NCBI GenBank assembly: GCA_963849695.1
Contig: CAWKIT010000039.1
Span: forward strand, 1-64,000
Direction of reading: 5' to 3'
Origin: DASSUW01 sp963849695
Lineage (GTDB): Bacteria > Actinomycetota > Thermoleophilia > Solirubrobacterales > Solirubrobacteraceae
Length of the DNA: 64,000 nucleotides
A program made the position numbers and the translations under genes. The notes beneath the pieces are model-generated. The model had not been told where the DNA came from and made no database searches. It was given only the letters and a program-made list of their open reading frames with translations. Shown in pieces: positions 27,902 through 37,054 of this stretch. Positions within the stretch are counted from its first letter, which is position 1. The number at the start of each line of letters is the position of its first letter.

Positions 27902-28678
27902 TCACGCCGCCACCCGCCGGACGTTTTCTCCGTGGAGTCCGGCGCTGCTCGGCGGTCCGCCGCGCGAGCGGCAGCCTCGCCGCCTCTCCCTCCTCGAGCA
28001 GCGCCTCGACGTACGCGCGGTCCTCGCGCAGGATCGCCGCGGCGCGTCCACCGTCGATCGGCTCGCCGTGACCGGGCACGACGCGCTCGGCCTGCTCGAC
28101 CAGCGGCTCGAGCCGCGCCAGCGTGGCCAGGTACGCGCTCGCCGAACCCTTCAGCATCGGTATCTCGACCGGCGACAGGTAGTCCCCGCACACCAGCACG
28201 CGCGCCCACGGGATCCACACCGCCATCCCGTCGACGGTGTGGCCGTCGGCCGGGTGCAGCTCGAGCACACGGTCGCCGACCTCGACCGTCCCGGGGACCG
28301 GCAGCCGCTGCGCGCTCGGCAGCGACAGCGGCCGCGGGCGCTCGACGTAGAAGCTCTCGTCGAACGCCCGCAGCTCGCGCTGGGCGGCGCCGGGCTCGTT
28401 CCCGCGAGCCGCCCCGCGGTCGTCTCCGCGCACCCGAGCGGCGCCTCCGGGAACGCGTAGCGTCCGAGCAGGTGGTCCCAGTCGGCGTGCGTCGCGAGCA
28501 GCCCGACGACCGCGAAGCCGGCCTGCGTAGCCAACGCGGGCAGGATCTCCAGCTCGTCCGGCAGGATCGGCGAGTCGATGCAGAACGCCTCGTCGCCGCT
28601 GCGGACCAGTGTGCAGGTGGTCTGGTAGACCCGTGAGGTGGTGACGACGACGTCGGCGTGGAGCCCGACGGCCCTCAC
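27902..28678 (-). pseudogene. MBL-fold metallo-hydrolase with two compensating frameshifts
   Basis: A metallo-beta-lactamase-fold hydrolase. The N-terminal part has THADWDHLLG, the HxHxDH-type zinc motif; the later part has HPADGHTVDGMAV, VLVCGDYLSPVE and VPGHGEPIDGG. The first frame must shift near 28401-28403, where one G appears missing from a short G run, and shift back near 27938, where one base appears extra. The original frame then ends naturally as LHGENVRRVAA at a TGA (27904-27902) overlapping the decarboxylase start. GTG 28678 overlaps the HAD stop (GTGA). As it stands, the middle frame would run on into the decarboxylase. Confidence 0.78.
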
Positions 28679-29355
28679 GCGGCCCCGAGCAGGCGCGCCG
28701 CCTCGAGGAGGCTCTTGACCTCGGCGGTCGGCTTCTTGGCGCCCGCGTCGAGTGTCTCCCCGGACCGGTTGACCCAGATCACGGGGATCTTGGCCTTCAC
28801 GCACGGGTCGACGTCGTAGTAGTAGCTCGACGCGACGTGGACCCAGCCCTTCCTGCCACCGATCCTCCGCTCGGCCTCCTTGAAGTGCGCCGGATCGGGC
28901 TTGTAGGAGCGCACCTGCTGGGCCGTCACCACGAGGTCGAAGTCGACCTTGAAGTGGCGCCGCGTGAGCCCGAGCAGCTTGTCGTCGATGTTCGAGACCA
29001 GCCCGACCTCGAACTTCTTCGCGAACCGCTCGAGCTGGGTGTTGGTCTCCTTGAACGGCGGCCAGCGGGACACCGAGTCGGGCAGGAAGCCGGACCGCGA
29101 GGGCTCCAGCGGCCACCCCAGCTCGCGCGAGATGTTGACCGCCGTGCGGCGCAGCACCTCGGCGTACAGCTCGTACGAGCCCCCCTTGATCTCCTGCTGC
29201 GTCTGCATGAACAGCGGGATCAGCTCCTCGCGCGACAGCGTGTACCCGTCCCGCTCGGCTTCCTTGGAGAAGGCGTCGAACGCACCCGTCTCCCAATCGA
29301 TCAGGGTGCCGTAGACGTCGAAGGTGACGAAGTTGACTTCCTTGGGCAGCGGCAT
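28675..29355 (-). CDS. HAD-superfamily hydrolase (haloacid dehalogenase type)
   Basis: A 226-residue HAD hydrolase: FVTFDVYGTLIDW holds the nucleophilic aspartate, GLVSNIDD motif II, VRSYKPDPAHF the motif III lysine, and HVASSYYYDVDP the acidic motif IV. The cap and SYKPD segment resemble 2-haloacid dehalogenases, though a phosphatase role is equally open. ATG 29355 follows TAGAAT by 10 nt; ATGs at 29367 and 29376 are alternatives. First gene of the HAD-MBL-decarboxylase operon, divergent from sucC. Confidence 0.82.
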   Translation of the reverse strand: MPLPKEVNFVTFDVYGTLIDWETGAFDAFSKEAERDGYTLSREELIPLFMQTQQEIKGGSYELYAEVLRRTAVNISRELGWPLEPSRSGFLPDSVSRWPPFKETNTQLERFAKKFEVGLVSNIDDKLLGLTRRHFKVDFDLVVTAQQVRSYKPDPAHFKEAERRIGGRKGWVHVASSYYYDVDPCVKAKIPVIWVNRSGETLDAGAKKPTAEVKSLLEAARLLGAA

Positions 29356-29394
29356 GCGGGCGTGCATTCTAGGCATGTAGCATCGGCGGCCCTC

Positions 29395-30534
29395 ATGGAT
29401 CTCCTCGAGTATCAGGGCAAGCAGCTGTTTGCCCGCCACGGGGTCCCGGTTCCGTCGGGGGCTCCCGCCACCACGGTCGAGGAGGCGGTCGCGGCCGCCG
29501 ACGAGATCGGCTACCCCTGCGTGATCAAGGCCCAGGTGCAGATCGGAGGCCGCGGCAAGGCGGGCGGGATCAAGGTCGCCAAGGACCGTCCGGAGGCCGA
29601 AGAGCACGCCAAGGCGATCCTCGGGATGGACATCCGCGGCCTCACCGTGCACGAGGTCTGGGTCGAGGCCGCGTCCGACATCGCGACCGAGTACTACGCC
29701 TCGATCGTGTTCGACCGCAGCGCCAAACGGCCGCTGGTGATGCTCTCCACCGAGGGCGGGATGGACATCGAGGAGGTCGCCGAGCGCGACCCGACCGCGA
29801 TCGCGCGCCTGCACGTCGACCCGCTGCTCGGCTTCCAGGACTTCCACGCCCGCCGGCTCGCGTTCGAGGCCGGCGTCGACGCCGACGTCGTGCGCCCGGT
29901 CGGCGCGCTGCTCAACCGCCTCTACGAAGCGTTCACCGCCGAGGAGGCGATGCTCGTCGAGGTCAACCCGCTGATCGTCACCGCCGACCGCGACGTGATG
30001 GCGCTCGACGCCAAGGTCACGCTCGACGACAGCTCGCTGTTCCGGCACTCCGACAACGCGGCCCTGCGCAAGACCGAGGCCGAGGACCCGCAGGAGCGGA
30101 TGGCGCGCGAGCGCGGGCTCACCTACGTCAAGCTCGACGGCAACGTCGGCATCCTCGGCAACGGCGCCGGGCTCGTGATGTCGACGCTCGACGTCGTCGC
30201 CCAGGCGGGCGGCAGGCCGGCCAACTTCCTCGACGCGGGCGGCGGCTCGAAGGCGGAGGCGATCACCCAGGCGGTCGAGGTGATCCTCTCCAACGAGAAC
30301 GTCAGCGCCGTGCTGTTCAACATCTTCGGCGGCATCACGCGCTGCGACGAGGTGGCCAAGGGCCTGATCGAGGCGTTCCGCCAGATCGAGCCGACCGTGC
30401 CCTTCGTGGTGCGCCTGGACGGGACCAACGACAAGGAGGGCCGCGCCCTGCTGGCCGAGGCCGAGCTGCCCAACGTCCACAGCGAGGCGACGATGCTCGA
30501 CGCCGCCCGCCGCGTCGTGGAGCTGGCCGGATGA
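29395..30534 (+). CDS. sucC: Succinate-CoA ligase beta subunit
   Basis: A 379-residue ATP-grasp subunit: MDLLEYQGKQLFARHGVPVP is the classic start, VIKAQVQIGGRGKAGGIK the nucleotide region, VEVNPL the metal-binding motif, and NIFGGITRCDEVAKG the subunit-interface signature. With SucD it interconverts succinyl-CoA and succinate while forming ATP or GTP in the TCA cycle. TAGCAT (29378-29383) lies 11 nt before the ATG. Coupled to sucD by an ATGA overlap. Confidence 0.96.
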   Translation: MDLLEYQGKQLFARHGVPVPSGAPATTVEEAVAAADEIGYPCVIKAQVQIGGRGKAGGIKVAKDRPEAEEHAKAILGMDIRGLTVHEVWVEAASDIATEYYASIVFDRSAKRPLVMLSTEGGMDIEEVAERDPTAIARLHVDPLLGFQDFHARRLAFEAGVDADVVRPVGALLNRLYEAFTAEEAMLVEVNPLIVTADRDVMALDAKVTLDDSSLFRHSDNAALRKTEAEDPQERMARERGLTYVKLDGNVGILGNGAGLVMSTLDVVAQAGGRPANFLDAGGGSKAEAITQAVEVILSNENVSAVLFNIFGGITRCDEVAKGLIEAFRQIEPTVPFVVRLDGTNDKEGRALLAEAELPNVHSEATMLDAARRVVELAG

Positions 30535-31415
30535 GCATCCTCGTCGACACCGACACGCGCCTGTGCGTGAGCGGCATCACCGGCCGCGAGGGCACCTTCC
30601 ACACCCTCAACAACAAGCACTACGGGACCAATGTGGTGTCCGGCGTCACGCCCGGCAAGGGCGGCCAGGACGTCGAGGGCATCCCGGTCTTCAACACGTT
30701 CCACGACGCGGTCGCGGAGACCGGCGCCAACACGGCGATGATCTTCGTGCCGCCGCGCTTCGCGGCCGACTCGATCCTCGAGGCCGAGGACGCCGGCATC
30801 GAGCTGATCGTGGCGATCACCGAGGGGATCCCGGCCCACGACGAGCTGCGGGTCTACAACCACCTCGCGCGCAACGACGGGGTGCGGCTGGTCGGCCCCA
30901 ACTGCCCCGGCATCCTCTCGCCCGGCAAAGCCAACGTCGGCATCATCCCCGCCGCCTTCTTCAGCGAGGGCAACGTGGGAGTCGTCTCGCGCTCGGGCAC
31001 GCTCACCTATCAGATCGGCAACGAGCTGGCCCAGCGCGGCTTCGGCAACTCGACCATCGTCGGCATCGGCGGCGACCCGGTGCCGGGCTCGAGCTTCATC
31101 GACATCGTCGCTCTCTTCCAGGACGACGACGAGACCGAGCTGATCGTGATGGCGGGCGAGATCGGCGGCTCGGCGGAGGAGGAGGCGGCCGACTTCATCG
31201 CCGGCAACGTGACCAAGCCGGTGGTCGCGTACATCGCCGGCTTCACCGCGCCGCCCGGCAAGACCATGGGCCACGCGGGGGCGATCGTCTCCGGCACGGC
31301 CGGTACCGCCGTCGCCAAGCAGGAGGCGCTCGAGGCCCGCGGCGTGCGCGTGGGCCGGACGCCGACCGAAGTCGCGGAGATCGCCGCCGAGATCGCCGGG
31401 TCGCTCGCCCGGTGA
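30531..31415 (+). CDS. sucD: Succinate-CoA ligase alpha subunit
   Basis: A 294-residue CoA-binding subunit. GITGREGTFHT is the CoA-binding Rossmann segment, GPNCPGILSPGKANVGIIP the central motif, SRSGTLTYQIGNEL the ligase region, and KTMGHAGAIVSG contains the histidine phosphorylated during catalysis. Normal length. GTGA overlap with the next M20 peptidase gene. Confidence 0.96.
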   Translation: MSILVDTDTRLCVSGITGREGTFHTLNNKHYGTNVVSGVTPGKGGQDVEGIPVFNTFHDAVAETGANTAMIFVPPRFAADSILEAEDAGIELIVAITEGIPAHDELRVYNHLARNDGVRLVGPNCPGILSPGKANVGIIPAAFFSEGNVGVVSRSGTLTYQIGNELAQRGFGNSTIVGIGGDPVPGSSFIDIVALFQDDDETELIVMAGEIGGSAEEEAADFIAGNVTKPVVAYIAGFTAPPGKTMGHAGAIVSGTAGTAVAKQEALEARGVRVGRTPTEVAEIAAEIAGSLAR

Positions 31416-32653
31416 GCTTCACCACATCGCTCGCCGAGACGCTCGCCGAAGACCTGCTGGAGCGCTTCCAGCGCTACGTGCGGGTGGACACGCAGTCCTC
31501 GCCGGAGACGGGCGCCGAGCCGAGCACGCCCGGTCAGCTCGAGCTGGGGCGGATGCTCGTGGAGGAGCTCGGCGAGATCGGGCTCGCGGACGCCGCCATG
31601 GACGACGGCGGGTTCGTGTTCGCCACGCTCCCCGGCGAAGGTCCCGCGGTGGGCCTGCTCGCCCATGTCGACACGACCTCCGAGGTGAGCGGCGCGGCCG
31701 TCGAGCCGATCGTCCACCGGGGCTACGACGGGGGCGTGATCGAGCTCCCGCGCGACGGGACCGTGCTCGACCCCGCAGAGATGCCGGTGCTGGCCGGCAA
31801 GGCGGGCCACGACATCGTCACCGCGAGCGGCGACACCCTGCTGGGCGCCGACGACAAGGCCGGGGTCGCCGCGATCATGGCCGCGGTCGCGCATCTCGCC
31901 GCGCATCCCGAGCTGCCGCGGCCGACGCTGCGGATCGGCTTCACGCCCGACGAGGAGATCGGCGAGGGCGCCAAGCGGTTCGACATCGAGCGCTTCGGCG
32001 CGACCTGCGCGTACACGCTCGACGGCTCGCAGCCGGGCGAGCTGCAGGACGAGAGCTTCTCGGCGATCGGGATCACGGTCACGTTCACCGGCGTCGAAGT
32101 GCACCCGGGGTTGGCGACCGGCAAGCTGGTCAACGCCGCCCGCCTCGCGGGCCGCTTCCTGGCCGCGCTGCCTCCCGAGCTGAGCCCGGAAGCGACCGCG
32201 GAGCGCCAGGGCTTCGTCCACCCCTACGAAGGCGATGTCGCGACCGGGCGCGCGACGGTCGCGCTGATCGCACGCGACTTCGACGACGACCTGCTCGAGC
32301 AGCACGTCGCGCTCGTGCGACGGACCGCCGAGCAGGTGGTCGCGGGTGAGCCGCGCGCGCGGGTCGAGGTCGTGACCAAGCACCAGTACTCGAACATGCG
32401 CCGCCACCTCGAGGCGTTCCCGCAGGTGATCGAGCACGCGGCACGCGCGATCCGCGCCGAGGGGCTCGAGGTCGAGCGCGTGCCGATCCGCGGAGGCACC
32501 GACGGCTCGATCCTGAGCGCCCGCGGCCTGCCGACCCCGAACCTGTTCGCCGGCGGCCACGAGTTCCACTCGGTGCGCGAGTGGGCGTCGGTCCAGGACA
32601 TGGCTTCGGCCGCCGCGGTGGTCGTGCGGCTGGCCGGCGAGTGGGCGAGCTAG
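31412..32653 (+). CDS. M20-family tripeptidase-like (PepT-type) peptidase
   Basis: A 413-residue zinc aminopeptidase. LLAHVDTTSEVSG, LLGADDKAGVAAIM, TPDEEIGEGAKRFD, YTLDGSQPGEL and NLFAGGHEFHSVREW are the metal and catalytic motifs of peptidase T in their usual order. It should release the N-terminal residue of tripeptides in the cytoplasm. GTG at 31412 overlaps the sucD stop (GTGA), so it belongs to that operon. It overlaps the convergent LiaF-like gene stop by 4 nt. Confidence 0.9.
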   Translation: MSFTTSLAETLAEDLLERFQRYVRVDTQSSPETGAEPSTPGQLELGRMLVEELGEIGLADAAMDDGGFVFATLPGEGPAVGLLAHVDTTSEVSGAAVEPIVHRGYDGGVIELPRDGTVLDPAEMPVLAGKAGHDIVTASGDTLLGADDKAGVAAIMAAVAHLAAHPELPRPTLRIGFTPDEEIGEGAKRFDIERFGATCAYTLDGSQPGELQDESFSAIGITVTFTGVEVHPGLATGKLVNAARLAGRFLAALPPELSPEATAERQGFVHPYEGDVATGRATVALIARDFDDDLLEQHVALVRRTAEQVVAGEPRARVEVVTKHQYSNMRRHLEAFPQVIEHAARAIRAEGLEVERVPIRGGTDGSILSARGLPTPNLFAGGHEFHSVREWASVQDMASAAAVVVRLAGEWAS

Positions 32654-33225
32654 CGCCGCCTGCGCGACGGCTTGCGCTCGACCACGACGCCGCCCATCAG
32701 CGAGAACGCGCGCACGCGCACGATCGGCGAGTTCGGCAGCGGCAGCACCTTGTCGTCCGGCCCGGAGTTGCCGCCCATCAGCGCGAAGCCGCTCATCTCG
32801 ACCGAGACGCCCTCGGGCACGACCACGCTCACGGCGCCCATGAACGGGATCGCGAGGATCTCGGCGCCGTCGGCCAGCTCGGCCTCGCGCAGGTCGATGT
32901 CGATCCCGCCCATCACCGCGACCGCGTTCGTCCGCCGCGCCGGCCGCCAGCGGCCCTTGCGCTGCTCGCCGCCCATGATCGCCACGATCCAGCGGCGCTC
33001 CTTGCGCGGCGCGTCGGGCACGGTGGCGGCGCTGCCCGTCGAGGCCGGGAGGTCGGCGGTGAGCGCTTCGAGCTCGCCCCACGTGCGCGCCGCGTCGGCC
33101 TGCTCGACCCGGTCCGCGAGCTCCTCGAGCGTCAGCCGGCCCTCGCCGCCGGCCTCGCGCAGGCGCATCACCGTCGCCTCCCGGTCGGCGTCCGAGACCC
33201 GCAGCTCGGGGCGCTGGTCGCTCAC
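32650..33225 (-). CDS. DUF1707 / LiaF-like domain protein
   Basis: A 191-residue protein: a DUF1707 SHOCT-like helical segment (RVSDADREATVMRLREAGGEGRL followed by TLEELADRVEQADAART), then a C-terminal beta-helix resembling the LiaF-type cell-envelope stress domain (repeated AVMGGIDIDLREA, IPFMGAVSVVVPEG, SLMGGVVVERK). These are envelope-response proteins or membrane-associated regulators. GTG 33225 is preferred: TAGCTT ends 7 nt before it on this strand. A TTG at 33234 would extend it by three residues. Confidence 0.8.
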   Translation of the reverse strand: MSDQRPELRVSDADREATVMRLREAGGEGRLTLEELADRVEQADAARTWGELEALTADLPASTGSAATVPDAPRKERRWIVAIMGGEQRKGRWRPARRTNAVAVMGGIDIDLREAELADGAEILAIPFMGAVSVVVPEGVSVEMSGFALMGGNSGPDDKVLPLPNSPIVRVRAFSLMGGVVVERKPSRRRR

Positions 33226-33293
33226 GCCGCGCAAGCTAGCCGACGCCGCGCACGGCGGAGTACGGCCAGCCCCACTGTGCGTATCCTGCGGCC

Positions 33294-34391
33294 ATGGCCG
33301 ACACGATCTCCTTCGCCCGCGGGGCGCCGTCGCTGGACATCGTCGACGTGGAGGGGCTGCGCGAGGCGGCGCAGCTGGCGTTCGACGAGGATCCGGCCGG
33401 CACGACGGCGTACGGGACGTCGGTCGGCTACGTGCCGCTGCGCGAGTGGATCGCCGAGCAGCACGGGGTGGCGGTCGACCAGGTGCTGGTCACCAACGGG
33501 TCGATGCAGGCGGATGCGTTCCTGTTCCAGCTGCTCGTCAACCCGGGCGACTCGGTGGTGGTCGAGTCGCCGACGTACGACCGCACGCTGCTGAACCTGC
33601 GCAACCGCGAGGCCGACATCCGGATGGTCGAGCTGGAGACCGACGGGATCGACGTCGACGGGCTGGAGCGGCTGCTGCGCGAGGAGAACGTGCGGCCGAC
33701 GCTCGCGCACGTGATCCCGAACTTCCAGAATCCCGCCGGCCACACGCTCAGCGCGCCGAAGCGGGCGAAGCTGCTCGACCTCGCGCGCGAGTTCGACTTC
33801 ACGCTGTTCGAGGACGACCCGTACATCGCGATCCGCTTCGAGGGCGAGGGCCTGCCGACGATGCTCTCGCAGGACGACGCCGGCCAGGTCGTGTACGCCT
33901 CGTCGTTCTCCAAGACCGTCTGCCCCGGTATCCGCGTCGGCTACCTGGTCGGCCCGCAGGCGGTGATCAAGCAGATCCAGGCGATCGCCACCAACACCTA
34001 CATCTCGCCGAACATGGTGGCGCAGTCGATCGTCAACCAGTTCGTCCGCTCGGGGCGGATGGACAGCGCGATCGCGACCGTCAAGACCGCGCTCCGCGAC
34101 CGCCGCGACGCGCTGGTGGCCGCGCTGCGGCGCGACCTGCCGGAGGCGGAGTTCAGCCCGCCTCAGGGCGGCTACTTCATGTGGGTGGCGCTGCCGGAGG
34201 AGGTCAGCGTGGCCGAGGTCGAGACCGCCGCCGCCGAGCGCGGCGTGATCTTCGTGAAGGGCACCGACTTCCTGCTCGAGGGGGGCGAGAACACCCTCCG
34301 GCTCGCCTACTCGGGGGTGACGCCCGAGCAGATCGACGAGGGCGTCTCGCGCCTGGCCGAGGCCGTGCACTCGCTTGGCGTCTCCGCCTGA
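33294..34391 (+). CDS. PLP-dependent aminotransferase (aminoadipate/kynurenine aminotransferase type)
   Basis: A 365-residue fold-type I aminotransferase. YASSFSKTVCPGIRVGYLVG contains the Schiff-base lysine, NFQNPAGHTLS and FEDDPYIAIRF the cofactor-binding residues, and ENTLRLAYSGV the substrate-binding arginine. The set resembles the LysN/AadAT group acting on 2-aminoadipate, kynurenine or branched/aromatic amino acids. No GntR-type helix-turn-helix precedes it. TATCCT (33282-33287) lies 6 nt before the ATG, so leaderless. The downstream hydrolase and kynureninase make kynurenine a reasonable candidate substrate. Confidence 0.88.
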   Translation: MADTISFARGAPSLDIVDVEGLREAAQLAFDEDPAGTTAYGTSVGYVPLREWIAEQHGVAVDQVLVTNGSMQADAFLFQLLVNPGDSVVVESPTYDRTLLNLRNREADIRMVELETDGIDVDGLERLLREENVRPTLAHVIPNFQNPAGHTLSAPKRAKLLDLAREFDFTLFEDDPYIAIRFEGEGLPTMLSQDDAGQVVYASSFSKTVCPGIRVGYLVGPQAVIKQIQAIATNTYISPNMVAQSIVNQFVRSGRMDSAIATVKTALRDRRDALVAALRRDLPEAEFSPPQGGYFMWVALPEEVSVAEVETAAAERGVIFVKGTDFLLEGGENTLRLAYSGVTPEQIDEGVSRLAEAVHSLGVSA

Positions 34392-34507
34392 GCCTGGATT
34401 CTTCGATGACCCGTGGATGCCTCGGGGGTCGGTGAATTCAGGCTGAGCTCGTCCGGTACGGGGATCACCCGTCGCAGTTCTGCGAGCTGTTCGCCGCCGG
34501 CGAGGAC

Positions 34508-35095
34508 GTGGCGGTCCTCATCCACGGTGGGTTCTGGCGCGCGCGCTACGGCCGCGAGCTCGAGCACCCGGTCGCGCGCGACCTCGTGGCGCGCGGGTGG
34601 ACGGTGTGGAACGTCGAGTACCGGCGGCTGGGCGACGGCGGCGGGTGGCCGGCGACGTTCGAGGACGTCAAGGCCGCGTTCGAGGCGCTGCCGATGGAGG
34701 CGTCGCGGGTGGTGGCGATCGGGCACTCGGCGGGCGGCCACCTCGCCGCCTGGGCCGCGGGCGAGGTGCCGCTGTCCGGCGTCGTCTCGCAGGCGGGCGC
34801 GCTCGACCTGTACGAGCTGTGGCGGCGCGGCACGTCCGACCACGTCGTGCGGCAGCTGCTCGGGGGCTCGCCCGGCGAGGTGCCGGAGCGCTACGAGGCG
34901 GCCTCCCCGCGGCCGCCGGCGGGGACGCCGCTGCTGCTCGTCCACGGCGCGCTCGACGAGGATGTGCCGGTGTCGATGTCGCGCGAGTTCGCGGCGGGCC
35001 GCGACTGCGATCTTGTGGTGATCGATGACGAGGGCCACTACGAGCATCTCGACCCGGGCTCGAAGTGCTGGGCGGCGGTGACCGCGTGGCTCTGA
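34508..35095 (+). CDS. Alpha/beta hydrolase, candidate kynurenine formamidase
   Basis: At least 195 residues of an alpha/beta hydrolase: LIHGGFWRARYG carries the HGGxW oxyanion motif seen in kynurenine formamidases and related esterases, IGHSAGGHLAAW the Ser elbow, HGALDEDVP the acid, and DEGHYEHLD the histidine. GTG 34508 is the only canonical start, but the same frame is convincingly coding from 34436 (ELVRYGDHPSQFCELF), where a stop precedes it and only ATT is available. A lost start or small indel is likely. It overlaps kynureninase by 10 nt. The formamidase role rests on motif and neighbour. Confidence 0.78.
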   Translation: MAVLIHGGFWRARYGRELEHPVARDLVARGWTVWNVEYRRLGDGGGWPATFEDVKAAFEALPMEASRVVAIGHSAGGHLAAWAAGEVPLSGVVSQAGALDLYELWRRGTSDHVVRQLLGGSPGEVPERYEAASPRPPAGTPLLLVHGALDEDVPVSMSREFAAGRDCDLVVIDDEGHYEHLDPGSKCWAAVTAWL

Positions 35096-36297
35096 CGCGC
35101 GAGGATGCGGCGGCGCTCGACGCGGCCGACCCGCTGGCGAGCTTCCGCGAGCGCTTCGTGTTCACCGACGAGGAGCGGATCTACCTCGACGGCAACTCGC
35201 TCGGCCGGTTGCCGGTCGCCACGCGCGACCGGCTGCGAGACCTGGTCGAAGAGTGGGGCGACCGGCTCGTCTCCGGATGGCCGGACTGGATCGACGCGCC
35301 GGCGCGGGTCGGCGACATGCTCGCCGAGGGCGTGCTCGGTGCCGGCCCGGGCGAGGTGATCGTCGCCGACTCGACCACCGTCAACCTGTTCAAGCTCTGC
35401 TCGGCCGCGCTCGACCTCCAGCCGGGGCCGCTGGTCACCGATCGCGCCAACTTCCCCACCGACCGCTACGTGCTCGAGGGGCTGGCCCGGCAGCGCGGGC
35501 TCGAGCTGCGGATCGTGGACCGGGTGGACGACGCGCTCGAGGGGGCCGCGGTGGTGGTCCTCTCGCACGTCGACTACCGCACGGGCGAGCTCGCGGACAT
35601 GGCGGGCGTCACGGCCGCGGCCCGTTCGCACGGGGCGCGCGTGGTGTGGGACCTCTCGCACTCGGCCGGCGCGCTCCCGATCGAGCTGCATGCCGCCGGT
35701 GTCGAGCTGGCGGTCGGCTGCACCTACAAGTACCTGAACGCCGGCCCGGGCGCGCCCGCCTTCCTGTACGTGGCGCGCGCGCTGCAGCCGCGCCTGCGAT
35801 CCCCGATCCAGGGCTGGTTCGGGCAGCGCGACCAGTTCGAGATGGATCGCCCGTATGACCCGGTCGAGGGCATCGGGCGGTTCATGGCCGGGACGCCGCC
35901 GATCCTCGACCTCGCCGCGGTGGAGTCGGGCGTCCGGCTGACCGCCGAGGCCGGCATCGAGCCGCTGCGGGAGAAGTCGGTCGCGCTGTGCGAGCTCATC
36001 GTCGCCTTGAACGACGAGTGGCTGGCGCCGCTCGGGTTCGAGCTCGGCTCGCCGCGCGACCCGGCTCGGCGCGGCTCGCACGTCTCGCTGCGCCACCGGG
36101 ACGCATGGCGGATCTGCCAGGCGATGATCGCCCGGGGCGTGATCCCGGACTTCCGGGGGCCGGACTCGATCCGGCTCGGCGTGGCGCCGCTCTACACGCG
36201 CCACGTCGACGTGTGGGACGCGCTCGACCGCGTGCGCGGGCTGGTCGAGCGCGGCGAGCACGCGACGTTCGACGCGGCGCCGGGCCGCGTGACTTAG
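35086..36297 (+). CDS. kynU: Kynureninase
   Basis: A 403-residue fold-type I PLP enzyme splitting kynurenine or 3-hydroxykynurenine into (hydroxy)anthranilate and alanine. IYLDGNSLGRLP, SHVDYRTGELADM, WDLSHSAGALP, GCTYKYLNAGPGAPAFLYV (Schiff-base lysine in CTYK) and GWFGQ are diagnostic. Length is standard. GTG 35086 overlaps the hydrolase end by 10 nt. Its stop overlaps that of the convergent DtxR-type gene. With aminotransferase and hydrolase upstream this is a plausible tryptophan-degradation segment; tryptophan dioxygenase is absent here. Confidence 0.93.
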   Translation: MALTREDAAALDAADPLASFRERFVFTDEERIYLDGNSLGRLPVATRDRLRDLVEEWGDRLVSGWPDWIDAPARVGDMLAEGVLGAGPGEVIVADSTTVNLFKLCSAALDLQPGPLVTDRANFPTDRYVLEGLARQRGLELRIVDRVDDALEGAAVVVLSHVDYRTGELADMAGVTAAARSHGARVVWDLSHSAGALPIELHAAGVELAVGCTYKYLNAGPGAPAFLYVARALQPRLRSPIQGWFGQRDQFEMDRPYDPVEGIGRFMAGTPPILDLAAVESGVRLTAEAGIEPLREKSVALCELIVALNDEWLAPLGFELGSPRDPARRGSHVSLRHRDAWRICQAMIARGVIPDFRGPDSIRLGVAPLYTRHVDVWDALDRVRGLVERGEHATFDAAPGRVT

Positions 36298-36302
36298 CGG
36301 CC
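36283..36302. terminator. Hairpin spanning two convergent stop codons
   Basis: GGCCGC (36283-36288) pairs with GCGGCC (36297-36302) around an 8-nt loop that carries the overlapping stops of kynU (TAG 36295-36297) and the regulator (TAA on the other strand, 36294-36296). A short bidirectional terminator is likely. Confidence 0.5.
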
Positions 36303-37007
36303 GTAGCGCTCCTTCGCCAGCACGAGCTGCTCGGGCAGGGCCGTGCGCGGCGGCGGCGACGGGTCGGCGATCACCGCGACGGTCTCCGACACCGAGCGGG
36401 TGAGCGTCGCGGTGGCGTCGTCGAACCGGACGACCACGTGGTCCTCGTCGGCCTCGGCGACCTCGCCCTCCTTGCCGGGTGCCAGGCCCTCGTTCTTGAA
36501 CAGGTGCAGCAGATCCTCGGCCTCGTTCTCGAACCGCAGCACGGTGACCTTGGCGCCCTGCTCGACGTCGGCCAGCGGGACGCCCTCGACGCGGTCGCCG
36601 GGGCTGAGCGGATGGCCGTGCGGGCACGTCTTCGCGTCGCCGATCGCGGCCATCATCCGCTCCTCGAGCTTCGGCGACATCGCGTGCTCGAGCCGCTCGG
36701 CCTCCTCGTGCACGTCGTCCCACGGGATCCCCAGCACGTCGGTCAGGAAGCGCTCGATCAGCCGATGCCGCCGCACCACGCCCTCGGCGTGCTCGCGGCC
36801 ATGGTCGGTGAACAGCAGCGCCTTGTCGGGACCGCGCGTGATGTAGCCGTCGCGCTCCAGCCGGCCGATCATCTCGTGGACGGTCGGAGCGGAGAGCTGC
36901 ATGGCGCGGGCGACGTTGGCGCCGGTCATCGGCAGCCCTGCTTCCTGGAGCCAGAAGATCGTCTGGAGGTACTCCTCCTCGGCGACGGTCGCTTGGTCGT
37001 GGGACAT
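36294..37007 (-). CDS. DtxR/IdeR-family metal-dependent regulator
   Basis: A 237-residue regulator. Residues 1-65 form the winged helix (EYLQTIFWLQEAGLPMTGANVARAMQLSAPTVHEMIGRLERDGYI), 66-140 the dimerisation and metal-binding domain with the usual His/Glu/Cys ligands (GREHAEGVVRRHRLIERFL, HEEAERLEHAMSP, CPHGHP), and the rest an SH3-like FeoA-type domain. It should repress iron or manganese genes when metal-loaded. ATG 37007 is 7 nt after TATGCT, a leaderless start; ATG 37019 would place the -10 inside the gene. Confidence 0.9.
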   Translation of the reverse strand: MSHDQATVAEEEYLQTIFWLQEAGLPMTGANVARAMQLSAPTVHEMIGRLERDGYITRGPDKALLFTDHGREHAEGVVRRHRLIERFLTDVLGIPWDDVHEEAERLEHAMSPKLEERMMAAIGDAKTCPHGHPLSPGDRVEGVPLADVEQGAKVTVLRFENEAEDLLHLFKNEGLAPGKEGEVAEADEDHVVVRFDDATATLTRSVSETVAVIADPSPPPRTALPEQLVLAKERYGR

Positions 37008-37054
37008 GGCTCTGAGCATATCCTCCGCCCTGATGCGCATCGACGCGACCGACG

